A stretch of 64,000 nt of DNA from Conus ventricosus (GCA_018398815.1 CM031602.1:102358683-102422682); one strand, 5' to 3'. Positions 12,234 through 24,061 are shown, counted from the first letter of the stretch. Notes: a model not told the origin generated them from the sequence alone. Numbers and translations are program-made.

Positions 12234-12886
12234 GTAGATAAGCTAAAAAGACTGTCCCCTACATTTTATATTATCTGCATAATGTCTTTAGTTTTACAGC
12301 AACTTTTTTTTTCTTCCCCACACTTTCGTTTGGTTGCATTTACTACTCTTCGCTGGCTGCTCTGGGGGTGCTATTGGATTCTTTTTGCACCCAAGGTGGT
12401 GAGAACACCACACTATTATGGACTGTGGTGTGTCTCTATTTGACGCCGGGAGCGCAGACACAACCAGCCGTGTCTCCCTGATGAGTCCCGACCCAGCGGG
12501 CGAAAGGCCTCGGAGCAGGCAATACAAATATATCTGCCTTCAAAGGGGATTGCGATGGTTCCTTTATGCAGCTAGTGAAGAGTTTCCATATCTGTAACTT
12601 TTTTTTATTTTTTATTTTTTTTTTTAATTTCATGTTCTAGTTTCCCATCTTCAAACTCCCTCTCCCCTCCCTTCAAGTCCAAATCTTTGCCAGATCATTA
12701 CTATGAAGACAGTTCAGTTGTTGGCCTGCGCTTGTTTTTCCCCCACTATTAGATTGTTCGTCTATGTATTTGTCTGACTTTATTCAAGTTTAAAAGGCTG
12801 TGCCAGTCTTGAATAAAAGTACTGTGTTAGGTTTCCTTATGGGAGCAAAAACATACACCACTATTTACTGTTTTGGTGTAGATAAG
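12234..12886. mobile_element. 635-bp insertion with 9-bp target duplication
   Basis: The segment 12243-12877 is flanked by perfect direct repeats GTAGATAAG at 12234-12242 and 12878-12886. The right arm has only one copy of this 9-mer, reverse-complemented at 35694-35702, and lacks the insert, so that arm preserves the empty site. The insert ends show weak inverted similarity (start AAAAGACTGT, end ACTGTTTT). No coding capacity is evident. A 9-bp duplication is typical of Mutator-like elements, but retroelements also make variable duplications, so the class is open. Confidence 0.75.
12440..12520 (+). ncRNA. Hammerhead-ribozyme-like core
   Basis: The sequence contains CTGATGA (12478-12484) and GAAA (12502-12505) separated by a segment that can form a four-pair stem II (GTCC with GGGC) and a 9-base loop. 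Just upstream, GGGAG...ACAC can pair with GTGTCTCCC as a bulged stem I. These are the two conserved boxes of the hammerhead ribozyme in the correct order and spacing. The expected cleavage triplet at the end of stem III appears as GCC rather than NUH, and stem III pairing is weak. It may be inactive or a chance match. It lies inside the 9-bp-TSD insertion, and hammerheads are known in several animal retroelements. Confidence 0.4.
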
Positions 12887-12994
12887 TTAATTCTTTTGAC
12901 TCGTTGTGTTAGCCTTTCTCCCGGCCCCGATTTTTTTCCGCCTAATATACGTAATGACGAAAGACGTAAAACAAAACAACAACGACAACAACAA

Positions 12995-13049
12995 CAAACA
13001 CACACACACACACAACACACACACACACACACACCACACACACACACAC

Positions 13050-13092
<43 letters not shown>

Positions 13093-13106
13093 ACACACAC
13101 ACACAC
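12995..13106. repeat. (CAA)n and (AC)n microsatellite
   Basis: AC tract next to CAACAACAA repeats at about 12977-12998. The right-arm partner is (GT)n/(TTG)n at 33330-33437. Confidence 0.95.
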
Positions 13107-13600
13107 TGCAATCAGACTTGAAATGATAACTGTTCAAGACGTATGTCAAACATACACATTTCATTGTCTGCAGAGTTAACTGTATACCATAAATGTGGTA
13201 TCTCACATGGAATTCACATTATAATGTTTGCAGTGTCATTCAGACATGTGGCAAACCACAAACTTCAATATATACAACATTATTCAGTGTTACGGATGGA
13301 AATGCGTGTGTGTATTTGTCTGTCTGTCTGACTCTCACTCAGAAATTGTGGATGCATGCACGAATTTTGGGCTTACTTACACACACCCATTCATCCAAAC
13401 ATGGACGGCCAGGCAAAGAGCAACTCTTCTTTTCTTGTTATGCTGCCTGAGCAATCAAAACAAAACAGAGTAGTAGTAACAGGTAGGGGAGATGTCGGCT
13501 CACCGACCGACCGCTCCACAGCAGCAGCTGGAGATCGGGGCGTCCACAATCACGGCCACGGCCCTCACCCGGGTAGTAGCCAGTTCCCCTAGTCCAGGGA
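13107..13600. other. Unrecognised arm sequence, no gene
   Basis: This sequence is well conserved between the arms (partner about 32830-33320 in reverse complement), including a GC-rich part around 13490-13590. No convincing open frame or RNA gene is seen. It may be the distal part of the adjacent LTR or the host site. Confidence 0.35.
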
Positions 13601-15006
13601 ACACTATCAACTGGGGAACTGATTAACTACCTTGATTATCAAGGCCACCATTCATTAGAATCACAACTACCTTCATGTCTATTAGTTACATCATGTCTTG
13701 TTAAAACTTGAGCCACATAACATATTCGTTCATATTCATTAGCCACGTCATATTTTACTATGACTTGAGCCCACACATCAGCATATCTTGTTCAACAATA
13801 CATTTTTTTTTTTCAAAATGATAGCATTACAAGATTCCCTTTTCCGGAATCATCACACTACAGATTTCCTTTTCCGGAAACATAACACTGCACAGGAAAG
13901 GATTTCCATATAAACCTTTTACAATCTAGTCTTCCAACTTAGGAAAAGGATTTCCATCTGGATCCTCTTCAAAAAAACCATGAACACAATTCATTGCATA
14001 CAATGATTACACAATTGATTATTTTTTACCGAACTATAAATGTCTTTCGTTTATTCACACCATGTTCGTTTGCTTTCTTGTAAAACAGGAATGTTCAATT
14101 CATTTCATGTAATCACTGTCTTTCGTCCATTCACAAAATGTTCATTTCTTTCTGGTAAACACCAGAATGTTCAATTCATTTCATATAATCACTGTCTTTC
14201 GTCCATTCACAAAATGTTCATTTCTTTCTTGTAACACCAGAATGTTCACTTCATTTGATGTAATCACTGTCTTTCGTCCATTCACAAAATGTTCATTTCT
14301 TTCTTGTAACACCAGAATGTTCACTTCATTTCGATTCATCAACTTCAATATATGTAAGGGACAGATTTCCACCACACTCTTGTTTAACAACACATATATT
14401 GATACCCATTTAAACACATCACGCATCAGAATGAAAACAAAAGTCTATGTCGCTCACTCTGGGAGCTTATTATCCATAGCATCAAAACTCTCCATCTTCT
14501 TGCAAACCAGATTAGAATAGACACATTTTCTTCATCATGAAGTTCATTTAAACCCGTTAAATCACAAAAAAAACATTTTATTTCCTTCTGAAGACCACTT
14601 CATATAACATTCATTTCATCTATTCACATTTTCCGAAACACAATTCCGTTTTGTTACCCTACCAAGTCATAGGATAACAGAGTAAGAAAAATACATTTTT
14701 TTTCCCTTTTTAAAAAATAATAAAATCTTCAGAAGAGCGCTTGAGGAAGTTTCAGTCGCTAATAAACAAACATTCATAAGTACCTGGCTACGCAGACGCG
14801 AACACTGGGTCCCTCTTCGGCCTTCTGTAAAATGGGAGTTGCCGGAATATCTGTAGAGACTGCCTAACTGATCCAGCATACCCGGTTTAGAGCAACACGC
14901 TGTGAGTAGCAGTCAGTGAACTGTGCAACCGGCTTCCGGACACTATCTTCCGGTAAGCACGGTCACACGAAAATTTTGTGACCCCAAAGAAAAACGGTCC
15001 GTCACA
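13600..15006 (-). mobile_element. 3' LTR of a minus-strand gypsy element (outer boundary uncertain)
   Basis: On the minus strand the LTR starts TGTGACGGACCG at 15006, directly after a polypurine tract. This is the expected U3 start of a 3' LTR. It is preceded (higher coordinates) by an RNase H remnant. It contains the 75-bp tandem units at 14090-14335, and part of it recurs at the start of the right arm (32312-32830). The distal LTR end could not be fixed because the flank is also shared between the arms; 13600 is an estimate. Confidence 0.55.
14090..14335. repeat. 75-bp tandem repeat, about 3.3 units
   Basis: Units start at 14090, 14166, 14241 and 14316, each opening with AATGTTCA(A/C)TTCATTT. 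A more diverged unit precedes them at about 14015. The right contig starts at 32312 inside the reverse complement of one such unit, so the assembly broke in this repeat. Confidence 0.95.
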
Positions 15007-15020
15007 ATATCCCCCTCCTA
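15007..15020 (-). promoter_or_regulatory. Polypurine tract of gypsy element
   Basis: The minus strand reads TAGGAGGGGGATAT directly before the LTR start TGTGACGG. A purine-rich tract abutting the 3' LTR is the plus-strand primer site of LTR retrotransposons. RNase H coding sequence lies just upstream, with no integrase between them. Confidence 0.7.
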
Positions 15021-15114
15021 AAAAAAAAAAAAAACAATGTCCGAATTGTTTTTACTAAGAGAAAGAAAACCATCTCCAGGTCACCAAATTCCAGAAACGT
15101 ACATGAAAAGAACA

Positions 15115-15530
15115 TCAAAACAGGGATGTACTCAAACCCATCTTAAGGGACAGACTGGTTTTCACAAGAACGAGAAGAAGATCAGCGAAAATGTTCGATG
15201 ATCCTGGAAGTGGTTCCACTTGGAACAAGAATTCCTGCAGCGACAATGCCCAACGCATAATCCGCGAATTCTTCAAATTTGACGAGTGCAGATACGTCAA
15301 AGGGCGATTGGTCTGTTTGGAGGATAAACCTGACTCCCCAAAGGTACTGAAGGGAACTTTTGACAGCCCAGACAATGGCTAAACTCTCGTTCGATGGTAC
15401 TGTAGGATTTCTCACGATCAACAATTTGTGACTCCCAATACAACTGGGTGAAGTACACCATCCCCCCCGCAGCGTACAGCACCTAGCCAACAGAACTAGC
15501 ATCGTTCACAGAACATAGCAATAAACTTTG
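15115..15530 (-). pseudogene. Gypsy RNase H, frame-broken
   Basis: This is the C-terminal part of a Ty3/gypsy RT-RNase H. Two overlapping minus-strand frames give the usual order. A SLAIVWAVK helix (conserved Glu nearby) comes first, then FILQTDQSP (Asp in the TD pair), then the SRIMRWALSLQEF block, and finally a block ending in Ala-Asp. Frameshifts prevent one protein. The frame closes about 100 bases before the polypurine tract and LTR, so RNase H is the last pol domain of this element. In ordinary gypsy elements integrase would follow. This is the same unusual order as in the other two gypsy copies of this window. Confidence 0.72.
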
Positions 15531-15539
15531 GAAAAATTA

Positions 15540-16045
15540 TCTTTGAAATCAAGTGCCTTCAAGCCCTAAAGGGAATTCCCATCCCTCCATGTTGTGTCAA
15601 AAAGCTTTTCAAAATCAAAAGAATAGAAACTTCTTGTTCTCCATTGATCAAAGCTTTCCTGACAAAAGACTCAAGTTTCCCCTTGGCAGAGATGGGGAAG
15701 TCATCAAAAAATAATGACTTATCAATTCCAGACTTACTGACTGGACGATGTTATTAATCTTAAAAATTGAACAGAAGTGGAGAAAGGATGCTACCCTGGG
15801 GGACACCCATTCCCCTGCCTCAAAAGGATCTGAAAAGGTCAAAATAAAGTCTAACACTGAAATGCCTGTTAGACAAAAAAAAAAGCAATAAACATTGGTA
15901 AATCCTTTAAAAACAAAGTGCCTTCAAGTCCTGAAGAAATTCCAGCTCCATGTTGTGTCATCAGCTTTTTCTAAATCAAAAAGAATAGAAACTACAGTTC
16001 TCCATTGATCAAACCCTTCCTGATAAAGTTATTTAGTTAGTGTTT
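15540..16045 (-). pseudogene. Rearranged I-group LINE reverse transcriptase fragments
   Basis: Two partial and partly repeated pieces of the LINE RT seen intact-ordered at 17860-18250. The pieces at 15540-15660 and 15890-16045 both match the segment containing CTTCAAGTC...GATCAAAG. The piece at 15660-15885 matches the segment encoding the catalytic box, read here as LFFDDF instead of LFVDDF. The duplication and order suggest local rearrangement or template switching during insertion. Many stops are present. Confidence 0.6.
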
Positions 16046-16139
16046 ATAGGGTCCAGCGGACTACAAAGGAGCCAAATCAGGACCCCCAGCAAATCATATT
16101 GAGTCTCTTGATACAAATACCCCACTAGTATTAACACAT

Positions 16140-17110
16140 CGTTAAAATTTATGAGGACAAAAGCACAATTATTTTTTCAACTCCTTCGACATCTGTATAC
16201 ATTATTAAAAACCCTATATTTTTATAAAATAAGTTTACTCTTTCAAAAAAGAAAAATAAGATCTACTGAAATCTCACGAAAAAGAACCGATAAATCACTG
16301 GTGGAAAAGAACTTCTTTTCTGATACACATCAATCAGCACATTCTGTCCAAAAAATGATTAACACTGAACAAGCTGTCACACGCAACAAAACCATGGGGG
16401 GGTCTTCCCTTCTGAATATCCAACTGTGTGTTATATAGCTGTGCCCAATATGAAACCCGTGAAAAAAACCGTTTCCTCTTTACGGTTACGTACCACCGAT
16501 GGGAAAAGATGTTTTAAATCTGGGCAAATTTTAAACAATTTATTAAAAATTTGATTACTCCATTCACTCTGCCACAGTTCACGACAATACAAACTAGATT
16601 TATGACGTAAATCAGAGTGAGGAAACAAACTGCATATGCCTCCTGGAAAGACTTGCACAAGAGCTTGTTTGGCTGCTTTGTCCACCACTGAGTTACCATA
16701 GTTTTCCCATGTGACTGGGGACCCACAAGAAAACTAAAAGCTTTCCCTGAAGAGACAAGCCGAGTATGAAGATCATGAATATCAGCCAAAACGGGAAATG
16801 TGACACTTCTCTTGTCGACAAAGCCGACAGTGCCGACAATGAATCCGATAAAATAAGGAAATCATTCTGATCTGATCTGGACACCGCACTGGGGCCCAGA
16901 TTTAAAGCCTTCAATTCAGCAGTATAAACTGATGACCAATCCCGCAATTTTAAACAAAGTGGGCTCTTGAAAATTGTTATTGTGTAAGGCAGCTGCAGCC
17001 CCTCATCTTTTTAGAACCATCAGTAAAAATCTTGATAAAATCTATAAAGTTCACATTTCCCAAAAAAAAGTTGTTTATGCAGCACTCGAGGTGACCTCCT
17101 TTCGAAATTG
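16140..17110 (-). pseudogene. LINE A RNase H and C-terminal domain
   Basis: Minus-strand frames at 16947-16693 show SSVYTAELKAL (catalytic Glu), LILSDSLSAL (Asp) and FLWVPSHMG (His block), the standard RNase H landmarks of I-group LINEs. The overlapping frame 16789-16514 continues the domain, and 16688-16431 gives the C-terminal region ending in a basic RKEETV block. The domain would remove RNA during target-primed reverse transcription. Frame changes occur at about 16700 and 16510. Confidence 0.7.
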
Positions 17111-17349
17111 AGTTTAATATATTATCTCTGGATTGGCAACTTTCCAAGGAGGTAAATCAGTCTGTAAAGGCCGTCATCAACAGCATCAAGGTCAATGCCA
17201 GCTCCCCCGAAATGGGGCAAAATACGAATACCCAGTGGAGGAATCTCATTTGGTTTTAATCATATTTGCTGTAAAAGGCGGGTTGATGACAATTCATAGG
17301 CGGGTTTTCTGGATTAGCCTCATTTTCGGGTAGTAATTCATGGAAAGAC

Positions 17350-18900
17350 GCAACCTCCTTAGCTCCAGAGGGGGTTCACCAGATCAACATAAAAACTCTC
17401 TTTTGGAGATGTGCGAAGTGCTCCCAGAGCAATCCGCAATCCTTGATGATGAATTGGATCAAGAGCTTTGAGGAAAGGGGACTTTCGTGCAGAACCATAT
17501 ACCACACACCCATAATCTAGCTTTGGTCTCACCAAAGCCCGATACAATCGCAACAAAGTTCGCTTTGTCTGCACCCCAATCAATGTGCCTAATAACCTTC
17601 AAACATTCAAACCTGACTGGCAAGATTGTTTAATTGCTTTATGTGAGGCAAAAAAGAAAGCTTATTATCAAAAATAACCCCCAAAATTTCACTTGTTTGG
17701 AACCTTTAATTCCCTGACCATTGGGGAAACTGATAGCGGGTTCTAAGACCTGAGATCTTTTCCTAGGGAAAATGAATACACTCTGTCTTAGTAGCTGAAA
17801 ACCTAAATCCATTTTTCAGGTACCCACTGCTGAACACGATTAACACACAATTGAAGTTGACGCTCAGCTGCAGCCAAAGTTTTCCCCTTCGCAGAGATGG
17901 AGAAGTCATCAACAAATAATGACTTATAAATTTCCCAGACTTTACTGACTGGACGATGTTATTAATCTTCAGATTGAACAGAAGTGGAAAAAGGGAAAGC
18001 TACCTGAGGGACACCCATCCCCTGCTCAAAAGGATCTGAAAGGTCAAAATGAAGCTAACACTGAATGTCTGTTAGACAAAAAATTAGCAAAAAACATGGT
18101 AAATTACTTTGAACAAGTCCCTTCAAGTCCTGAAGAATTCCATGCCTCCATGTTGTGTCATAAGCCTTTTCTAAATCAAAAGAATAGAAACTACTTGTTC
18201 TCATTGATCAAAGCATTCCTGACAAAAGCTCATATCGAGCCGGGTTGGATCAGTAGTACTGCGGTTGTTCCGAAACCCACACTGGGAAACATCTAAGGCC
18301 CCCAGACATTCTAACTCCCATAACAATCGAGAATATACCATTCTCTCCATAGTTTTACATAAGCAACTAGTGGAGCTATATGACGATAGTTGTTAGGATC
18401 CGAATGATCTTTCCCTGGTTAAGGAATAGGGATAACAACCGCCTCTCTCCAAGAAGGTGGAAAATACCTGAACACCAAACATGATTAAACAGGGGACACA
18501 ACACTTTTAAACACCTCATTGGGCCCAATGTTGAATAATTGATAATGAATGTCATCGGGTCCGGGAGCTGAGTTGTTGGCTTCAAAATGGCGCCCTTTTA
18601 ACTCATCCATGCTGAAACGCAGTTGTAATCCTCAGAAAATTGGCTCAAGGAACAGATTTGACTCCGCTGATCTTTTGATACGCTGGAAATTCCTTGCAAT
18701 AATGTCAGCTGACGAATTTGGTGGATAGTAGCAGCTAACAAGTTAGCAACCTCCTTTTATAGTAATAATCGATCCATTTCTTGCAAACATGTTAAAACTG
18801 ATGTAGCCCACTTTCCTTAATCTTACGGGTTAGTTTCCAGACTTTCCTTTAATTGAACCCTTAAGGACAGATTTGAACAAAAATTTTCCAAGATTCTTTC
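17350..18900 (-). pseudogene. LINE A reverse transcriptase
   Basis: Decayed reverse transcriptase. The best-preserved piece is the thumb region at 17583-17359, with LYRALVRPKLDYGCVVYGSA, a block characteristic of I and Jockey group LINEs. Upstream on the minus strand, the catalytic motif reads LFVDDF at about 17930-17905, and a motif-B-like region precedes it at about 18030-17960. The N-terminal RT piece at 18585-18376 is frame-shifted. The same region of copy B (22480-21730) is better preserved and supports the reading. Confidence 0.7.
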
Positions 18901-18999
18901 TTCTTAGTTTTTAAAAGTATACCGACACGTTAGCCCTACACGCCTGATGTTTAACTTTTGTTCCCCACCATAGGAAACTTTTTGCAAAAAGTAATTTGA

Positions 19000-19890
19000 G
19001 CCACCTTTTCTCTTACCCTTCAAAGTTTGCACTCTTTAACGTACCAAAAAGGTTTAACAACATTGGTTTGTCGCTGGACTTGGGAATAGCTTCCTTAGCA
19101 CTCTCTACTTCACTTTAGTGAACTGCCAAAACAGGATCCTATACTCCGCAACAAATTCGCAGGCCAGTCTACTTTAAAATCGTTGCTGATAAAAACCCAA
19201 TCCGCAGACGAAACTTCCATGTTCCCGGGGGACTCCTGCATTTCTCGTAAATAAATAAAATCGAAAGTACCCCTCCCGCTGGTCCGTAGAACTGCCATTC
19301 AAGTCCAAAAAAGGAAGGGTCACAAATGACAAATCCAAGTGATCAAAGAACCAAAGAGAAACAAAAGGCGGTGAACCGAATTCAGAAGACAAAGAAACAT
19401 GATCCGATATAAAAACTCAAGGATTTCCTTGAGAATTGGTGCAGTTACTTCCCCATGGAGAATGCCCAACAATCACCCAAAAAAAAGAAATGGGAGGACT
19501 AGAAAAAAAAAACATCCATCGACTCTTCGAAATCAAAAAGAGGAATAGATAAACAACATACGAAAAGAACTTGTTTAACGAGATACGAGCTGCCATGCCC
19601 CAGACCGTGAACTGAAATTTCTGAAGTAAAACCGATTAGAATAAAAGAGAAACGCTCCTGAAAAGTCTGCAGAAGGGCTGATAAGAGGAGAAACCCGGAA
19701 TCCATGCTTCTTACTTGCAGAAGAGGTTTCTTGAAGGCAATATGAAGAACCATACTTATAAAATCTCAAGGTCCGGCAATTTGCTTAACTCCCCTTATGT
19801 TCCAAAAAAATGGAGAATGTCCATGGTTAAAAAAATGTTAAAAGAATACTTCATCCCTCTTTCTCCAGAAAACTTCACTGTCCACCAAAG
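19000..19890 (-). pseudogene. LINE A endonuclease
   Basis: Apurinic-like endonuclease that would nick target DNA. It is recognised by matching copy B, where the blocks LQETLL and DLSGSDHFPI are visible. In copy A the corresponding frames (19769-19499, 19392-19110) are broken by slips. Around 19390-19430 copy A carries the uninterrupted target sequence into which the gypsy element inserted in copy B. This makes it a natural empty-site reference. Confidence 0.65.
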
Positions 19891-19899
19891 AACTAAACG

Positions 19900-21420
19900 G
19901 TCTTCCAAGGACAAGATCAGAAGCCGATGCCCTGATAAATTCTAAGTTGTTTGTTTACCATGTTTGGAAATTGCTCCTTACTGGACTGAAACCTGCTGCC
20001 AAACCCAAATACCGACCTTACGAAATTTTCCCCAGGAGGGTCCCGGATGGTCCGAAAAGGACGCTCCTCACTGCGTGCCTGTCTCGTACTGCTGTTATTG
20101 GCCGTGAGCGGGGGAGGTCTCTTTCCTCGCATCCTTCACCCCTGACCTCTGATCCACAGCACTTTTAACAACTGAAACACTTCTTCCCCCACCAGCAGGG
20201 ACTGAAGCCCGTGTACATTGCTGGACGGAACACTATTGCATTTCTGAGACAAACCTCAATGATTTTTCAAGTATGGTGAGCCGATCCAAAACCGATGACA
20301 ACAATTCTGTCAATTTCTGCTCTAAGCAGTGAATGGAAAGCTCCCAGATCGTCACCGATGACCGGTTCGTAGAATCGCTACACCCTTCGTGCATAAGTAG
20401 CAGCCGAAGGAGTCTGGCCTCCACTTAACCTTCTAGCCTCAGGAAAGGAACATTTCCTCTCAATCTTTACTTTCTGAATCTCGCATTCCTTTTTCCACAC
20501 TGGACAACTTTTTGAATTTGCTGAACGATCCCCTTACAAATGACACAGTATACGGCCTCTGTACAAGCCCATCATGCTTCTTCTGACCACAATCACGACA
20601 GATCTCTTGACCCCGACAAGCTAGATGGAATGCCCAAAGCGTTGACACTTGAAACACCGCAAAGGAGATGGTACAAAAGGCGTAACTTTCACTCGGACAT
20701 AACCCACTTTGACAAACTCTGGGGAGATGGCATAGCCGAAAGTCAAGAATAAGTGTTAGTTTCAATCAAGTCACTTCCTTAGTATTTTCACTTAAAGACC
20801 TGAGAAAAAAACCCTGCTTCCATTTCAGTCCGTATTTCTGTTCGCAACTCCAGCCAAAGCAGCACACTAATAACCCTTCGAGAAATTGAGATATGGGTGA
20901 ATAGAAACCTTAACCGTGATCGATCAAATTGGACCATCTCTTTTCAGCAGCAAACTTGACGCCGTTTGAGCACAGTTACAAGGTAACTCCAGATCTTATT
21001 CGTTTTACATTTTGAATCCTTGGATGAAAAACCTCAAACCCCTTACCAAACGCGGAACGGGGAGAAATCCGAGCAATGTTTGTTTGGACTCTTGCTCCAC
21101 ATAAGGAAAACTTGGCCAAAATGTTTTGGATACCTCTCTTTGGGACTTTCGTATTTCATTGGAATCTGCATCTCTTTCTCTCGTCGTTTGGGAAAACTAT
21201 GATTGCTTCCCAAAAGGGGGTACTCAATATGGCAAAAATTTGACAGTCACCCAAGGGGAAACTGCCCCTGCTAGGGAAAGGAAAAATGGATGGCCCCACG
21301 AAAAGGGCAGGGGAAATGAACCTTTACCCGGGGGTCCCTCTCCTGATAACCCCCCCACAAAACCAGAACCCGGAAATCTGTAGGGGGACTCATTAACGCA
21401 GAGCCATTCAACCCTCCGGG
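19900..21420 (-). pseudogene. LINE A ORF1, CCHC zinc-knuckle gag-like protein
   Basis: Gag-like nucleic-acid-binding ORF1. The frame at 20765-20460 contains HLACRGQEICRDCGQKKHDG, part of paired CCHC knuckles typical of I-group ORF1 proteins. The remainder (20424-20233, 20132-19917) is low-complexity, Arg/Pro-rich and frame-broken. The 5' part up to about 21420 shows only short open pieces. Confidence 0.6.
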
Positions 21421-21729
21421 CCCGTGCAGCACCTTGGAAATTGAGTGACTTAGGCCCCCCACTCCGAAAAACTCAAAAAAGAAGCAAATTTAAAAGAAAA
21501 CTTGGGAAAAAAAAAAAAGAAAAGAAATGAAGAACCGGGGAAAGGGAAAAACAAGACACATAGAGGGTGCAGAGATGTGGGGAGACGTTTTTGGGGAAAA
21601 GAATAGCGAAAGGCATGGTAGGGAACATTAGGGAAAAAAAAAGAAAAAGGGGGGCACAGGAAATCAAGAAAAACCCCCGCCACGGGAAACCGGGCCCCTG
21701 GGGGCATTCCAAAAAAGAAAATAACGAAC

Positions 21730-22949
21730 CCAAAGATCAGTATACTGCGGTTGTTCCGAAATCCACACGGGAAACATCAAGGCCCCCCTGAACCAAATTT
21801 TAACTGGGCCCTAACAATCGAAAAATACCATTCTTTTCCATAGTTTTTTCATAAGCAACTAGTGAAGCTATAACGAAAAGTTGTTAGGGTTTCCCAATGA
21901 ACTTTCCCGGGTTTTGGAAAAAGGGGTAACAAAAACCCCCCTCCCCTCCAAAAAGGGGGAAAAAACCCTGAACACCAAACATAAAAAACAAAAACAAAAA
22001 CCACTTTTAAAACCCCCAGCTGGGAAATGTTGAATAAATTGATAATGAATGTCATCTGGTTTAGGGGCTGAGTTTTCGGCTTTCAAAATGGCGTCCTTTA
22101 ACTCATCCATGCTGAAAACGCAGTTGTAATCCTCAGAACTATCTGGCTCGAAGGAACAAGATTTTGACTCTGCTGATCTTTTGATATGCTGGAATTCATT
22201 GCAATAATGATCAGCTGACGAATGTTGATGGATAGTAGCAGCTAACAAGTTAGCAACCTCCTTTTTATTAGTAATAATCGATCCATTTACTTGCAAACAT
22301 TTTATAACTGATGTAGCCGACTTTCCCTTAATCTTACGGATTAGTTTCCAGACTTTCCTTGAATTGACCTTAAAGGACAGATTTGAACAAAGAATTTTCC
22401 AAGATTCTTTCTTCTTAGTTTTAAAAGTATACCGACACTTAGCCTTACACGCCTGATGTTTAACTTTGTTCCCCACCATAGGAAACCTAGCAAAAAGTCT
22501 TTGAGCACCTTTCTCTTACCCTTCAAAGTTTTGCACTCTTTATCCTACCAAGGGGTCTTAACATCATTTGGTTTACCACAGGACTTGGGAATAGCTTCCT
22601 TAGCACTCTCTACTATCACTTTAGTGAACTGCAAAACAGGATCATCATAACTCCACAACAAATTCGCAGGCAGTCTACTTAAAATCTGTTGCTGATAAAG
22701 ACGCCAATCCGCAGAACGAAACTTCCATGTTTCCCGTGGGGACTCCTGCATGTGCTTCGTAAAATAAATAAAAATCGGAAAGTGATCACTCCCGCTTAGG
22801 TCCGTATGAACCTGCGATTCTAAGTCCAAAAATAAGGAAGGGTCACAAATGGACAAATCCAAGTGAGTCAAAGAACCAGAAGGAGAACAAAAGGTCGGTG
22901 AACCTGAATTCAGAAGACAAAGATCATGATCCGATATAAAATCTTCAAG
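21730..22949 (-). pseudogene. LINE B: endonuclease C-terminal half and RT N-terminal part
   Basis: Part of the second copy of the same LINE. The frame 22871-22545 holds the endonuclease end, with LSGSDHFPI including the catalytic Ser-Asp-His. The frame 22479-21868 gives the linker and first RT segment. The copy stops matching RT at about 21730, beside copy A. Its 5' part resumes at 31428, because a gypsy element of 8.5 kb splits it at 22949/31428. Copy B is therefore older than the gypsy insertion. Confidence 0.75.
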
Positions 22950-22954
22950 GACTT
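22950..22954. repeat. Target-site duplication GACTT (left)
   Basis: GACTT directly precedes the LTR start TGTCACAC. The same five bases follow the right LTR end at 31423-31427. The uninterrupted paralogue in LINE A (about 19400-19430) supports this as the insertion site. Confidence 0.85.
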
Positions 22955-24061
22955 TGTCACACTGTCACTCTTGCATACCCGCATTCATGACAGCATTTAC
23001 TCCATACGCACACGCAATCTCTCCAATCAACCAAAAGGCGCACTACCGAATGTTTTTTCTTCTCCCCCTCTCCTTCGGGAAAACACTTTACTAAATCACA
23101 TCAAACACGTTATCAACAAATTTTATACATGAAGCTCTCTTTCCACTGAGAGGCAAACTAACTCACTCAAGACTTCATAAAGTCACGGCCTTCACACAAC
23201 ATTGGCCCACAAACTTCAGACCAGGAAAATAAATGATTCTCTCACTCCTGGATGCTATACCTGCATCCGAATTACGTCTCGCCTCATCCTTTCAGGATTC
23301 CCTGTCTCTCTCAGACATCTTCTCGCCCCCTCGATTCTCCCGTCCTGGAGATATGACTTCCGACTCCTCTCCCTCGACTCTTCTTGTCACTGGAGAGATG
23401 AGTTCCAACTCCTCTCCCTCGTCTCCTCCTGTCCCTGGAGAGATGACGAGTTCCCGACTCCTCTCCCTGGAGTCCTTAATCCCTGGGGCTGCCTACCGGT
23501 GTGTTCCTCACACCATGGCCATCTTCAACCACCTCACGGGTGAAAGGTGAAGGGTGAAGGGCGAAAGGTAAAAGGGTGAAGGGCTGAAACACGAATAAGG
23601 TTCGTGTAAGTAACCTTCTTAATTCAACATATGAATTCTTTCTTCCTCTTTTCTTTAAGTTTTCCCCCTGTAGCTTTCCCCAACTATCTATCGCTCACCT
23701 GGTAATGACTGGTCAGCAGCAAGGACCAACGTCCTGACAGGTTCGAGTCTCTAGGCCATCTGCTGGGTTAAAACTAATTCTTTCTTCCCTCCTCCTAGTG
23801 AGTGCATACTCAGTGTTCAAAACACATGACCAGCACCTTACCAGCCCTTGTTAAACTATCACTCAGTGGTCACTTTCACCCAATGACCACCCTTGTTTAT
23901 TTACTGAGTCATACTCACAATTATTTTGGGGACGCCCGCTACACTAGTCAAGCCACATGAATATCCTTCCTTTCTAGTAGTGGCATGGGGAAATGATTCA
24001 TATTACTAACTACATGTGATGGAGCGTCACATGCCTTGATGTGAGGCTACGTCACATGACA
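22955..24061 (-). mobile_element. Gypsy LTR (3' LTR in element orientation)
   Basis: Long terminal repeat of 1107 bp, beginning TGTCACACTGTC and ending ACATGACA (TG...CA). It is nearly identical to 30312-31422, apart from small indels. The element is coded on the minus strand, so this is the 3' LTR. A G-rich polypurine tract abuts it at 24062-24075. Confidence 0.9.

Larger units (their letters stand above)
2690..14260. repeat. Left arm of giant inverted repeat
   Basis: Read as reverse complement, this segment matches 32312-46857 in collinear order. The matching parts include unique sequence at 2690-2900 and 46630-46857, (GT)n at 2948-3028 and (AC)n at 46441-46606, the CAGACTGCTG-type minisatellite, a TC/GA tract, a LINE RNase H remnant, an (AC)n block beside it, and an LTR with 75-bp tandem units. 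The arms differ by indels and by three whole insertions. The left arm ends inside the 14090-14335 tandem repeat, exactly where the right-hand contig begins after the N gap. This may be a real palindrome, or a second haplotype joined in the wrong orientation. Confidence 0.85.
16050..21430 (-). mobile_element. I-group LINE copy A (ORF1, endonuclease, RT, RNase H)
   Basis: Minus-strand non-LTR retrotransposon of about 5.4 kb with all expected parts in order from 21.4 kb to 16.05 kb. These are a gag-like ORF1 with a CCHC knuckle, an apurinic-type endonuclease, a reverse transcriptase with a FVDDF catalytic box, RNase H, and a C-terminal domain. All frames are broken by slips and stops. A second copy (B) of the same family lies immediately upstream on the same strand. 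Purine- and C-rich sequence at 21430-21720 between the copies may be the 5' untranslated region. Confidence 0.75.

Noticed and set aside
12198..12443. 81-codon plus-strand frame as a gene
   Set aside because: It spans the border of the 9-bp-TSD insertion and has no motif.
14090..14335. Possible CRISPR-like array
   Set aside because: Units are contiguous 75-bp tandem copies with no unique spacers, in eukaryotic DNA and inside an LTR.
19715..19945. Plus-strand frames across the LINE copies
   Set aside because: They are shadows of the minus-strand LINE coding sequence.
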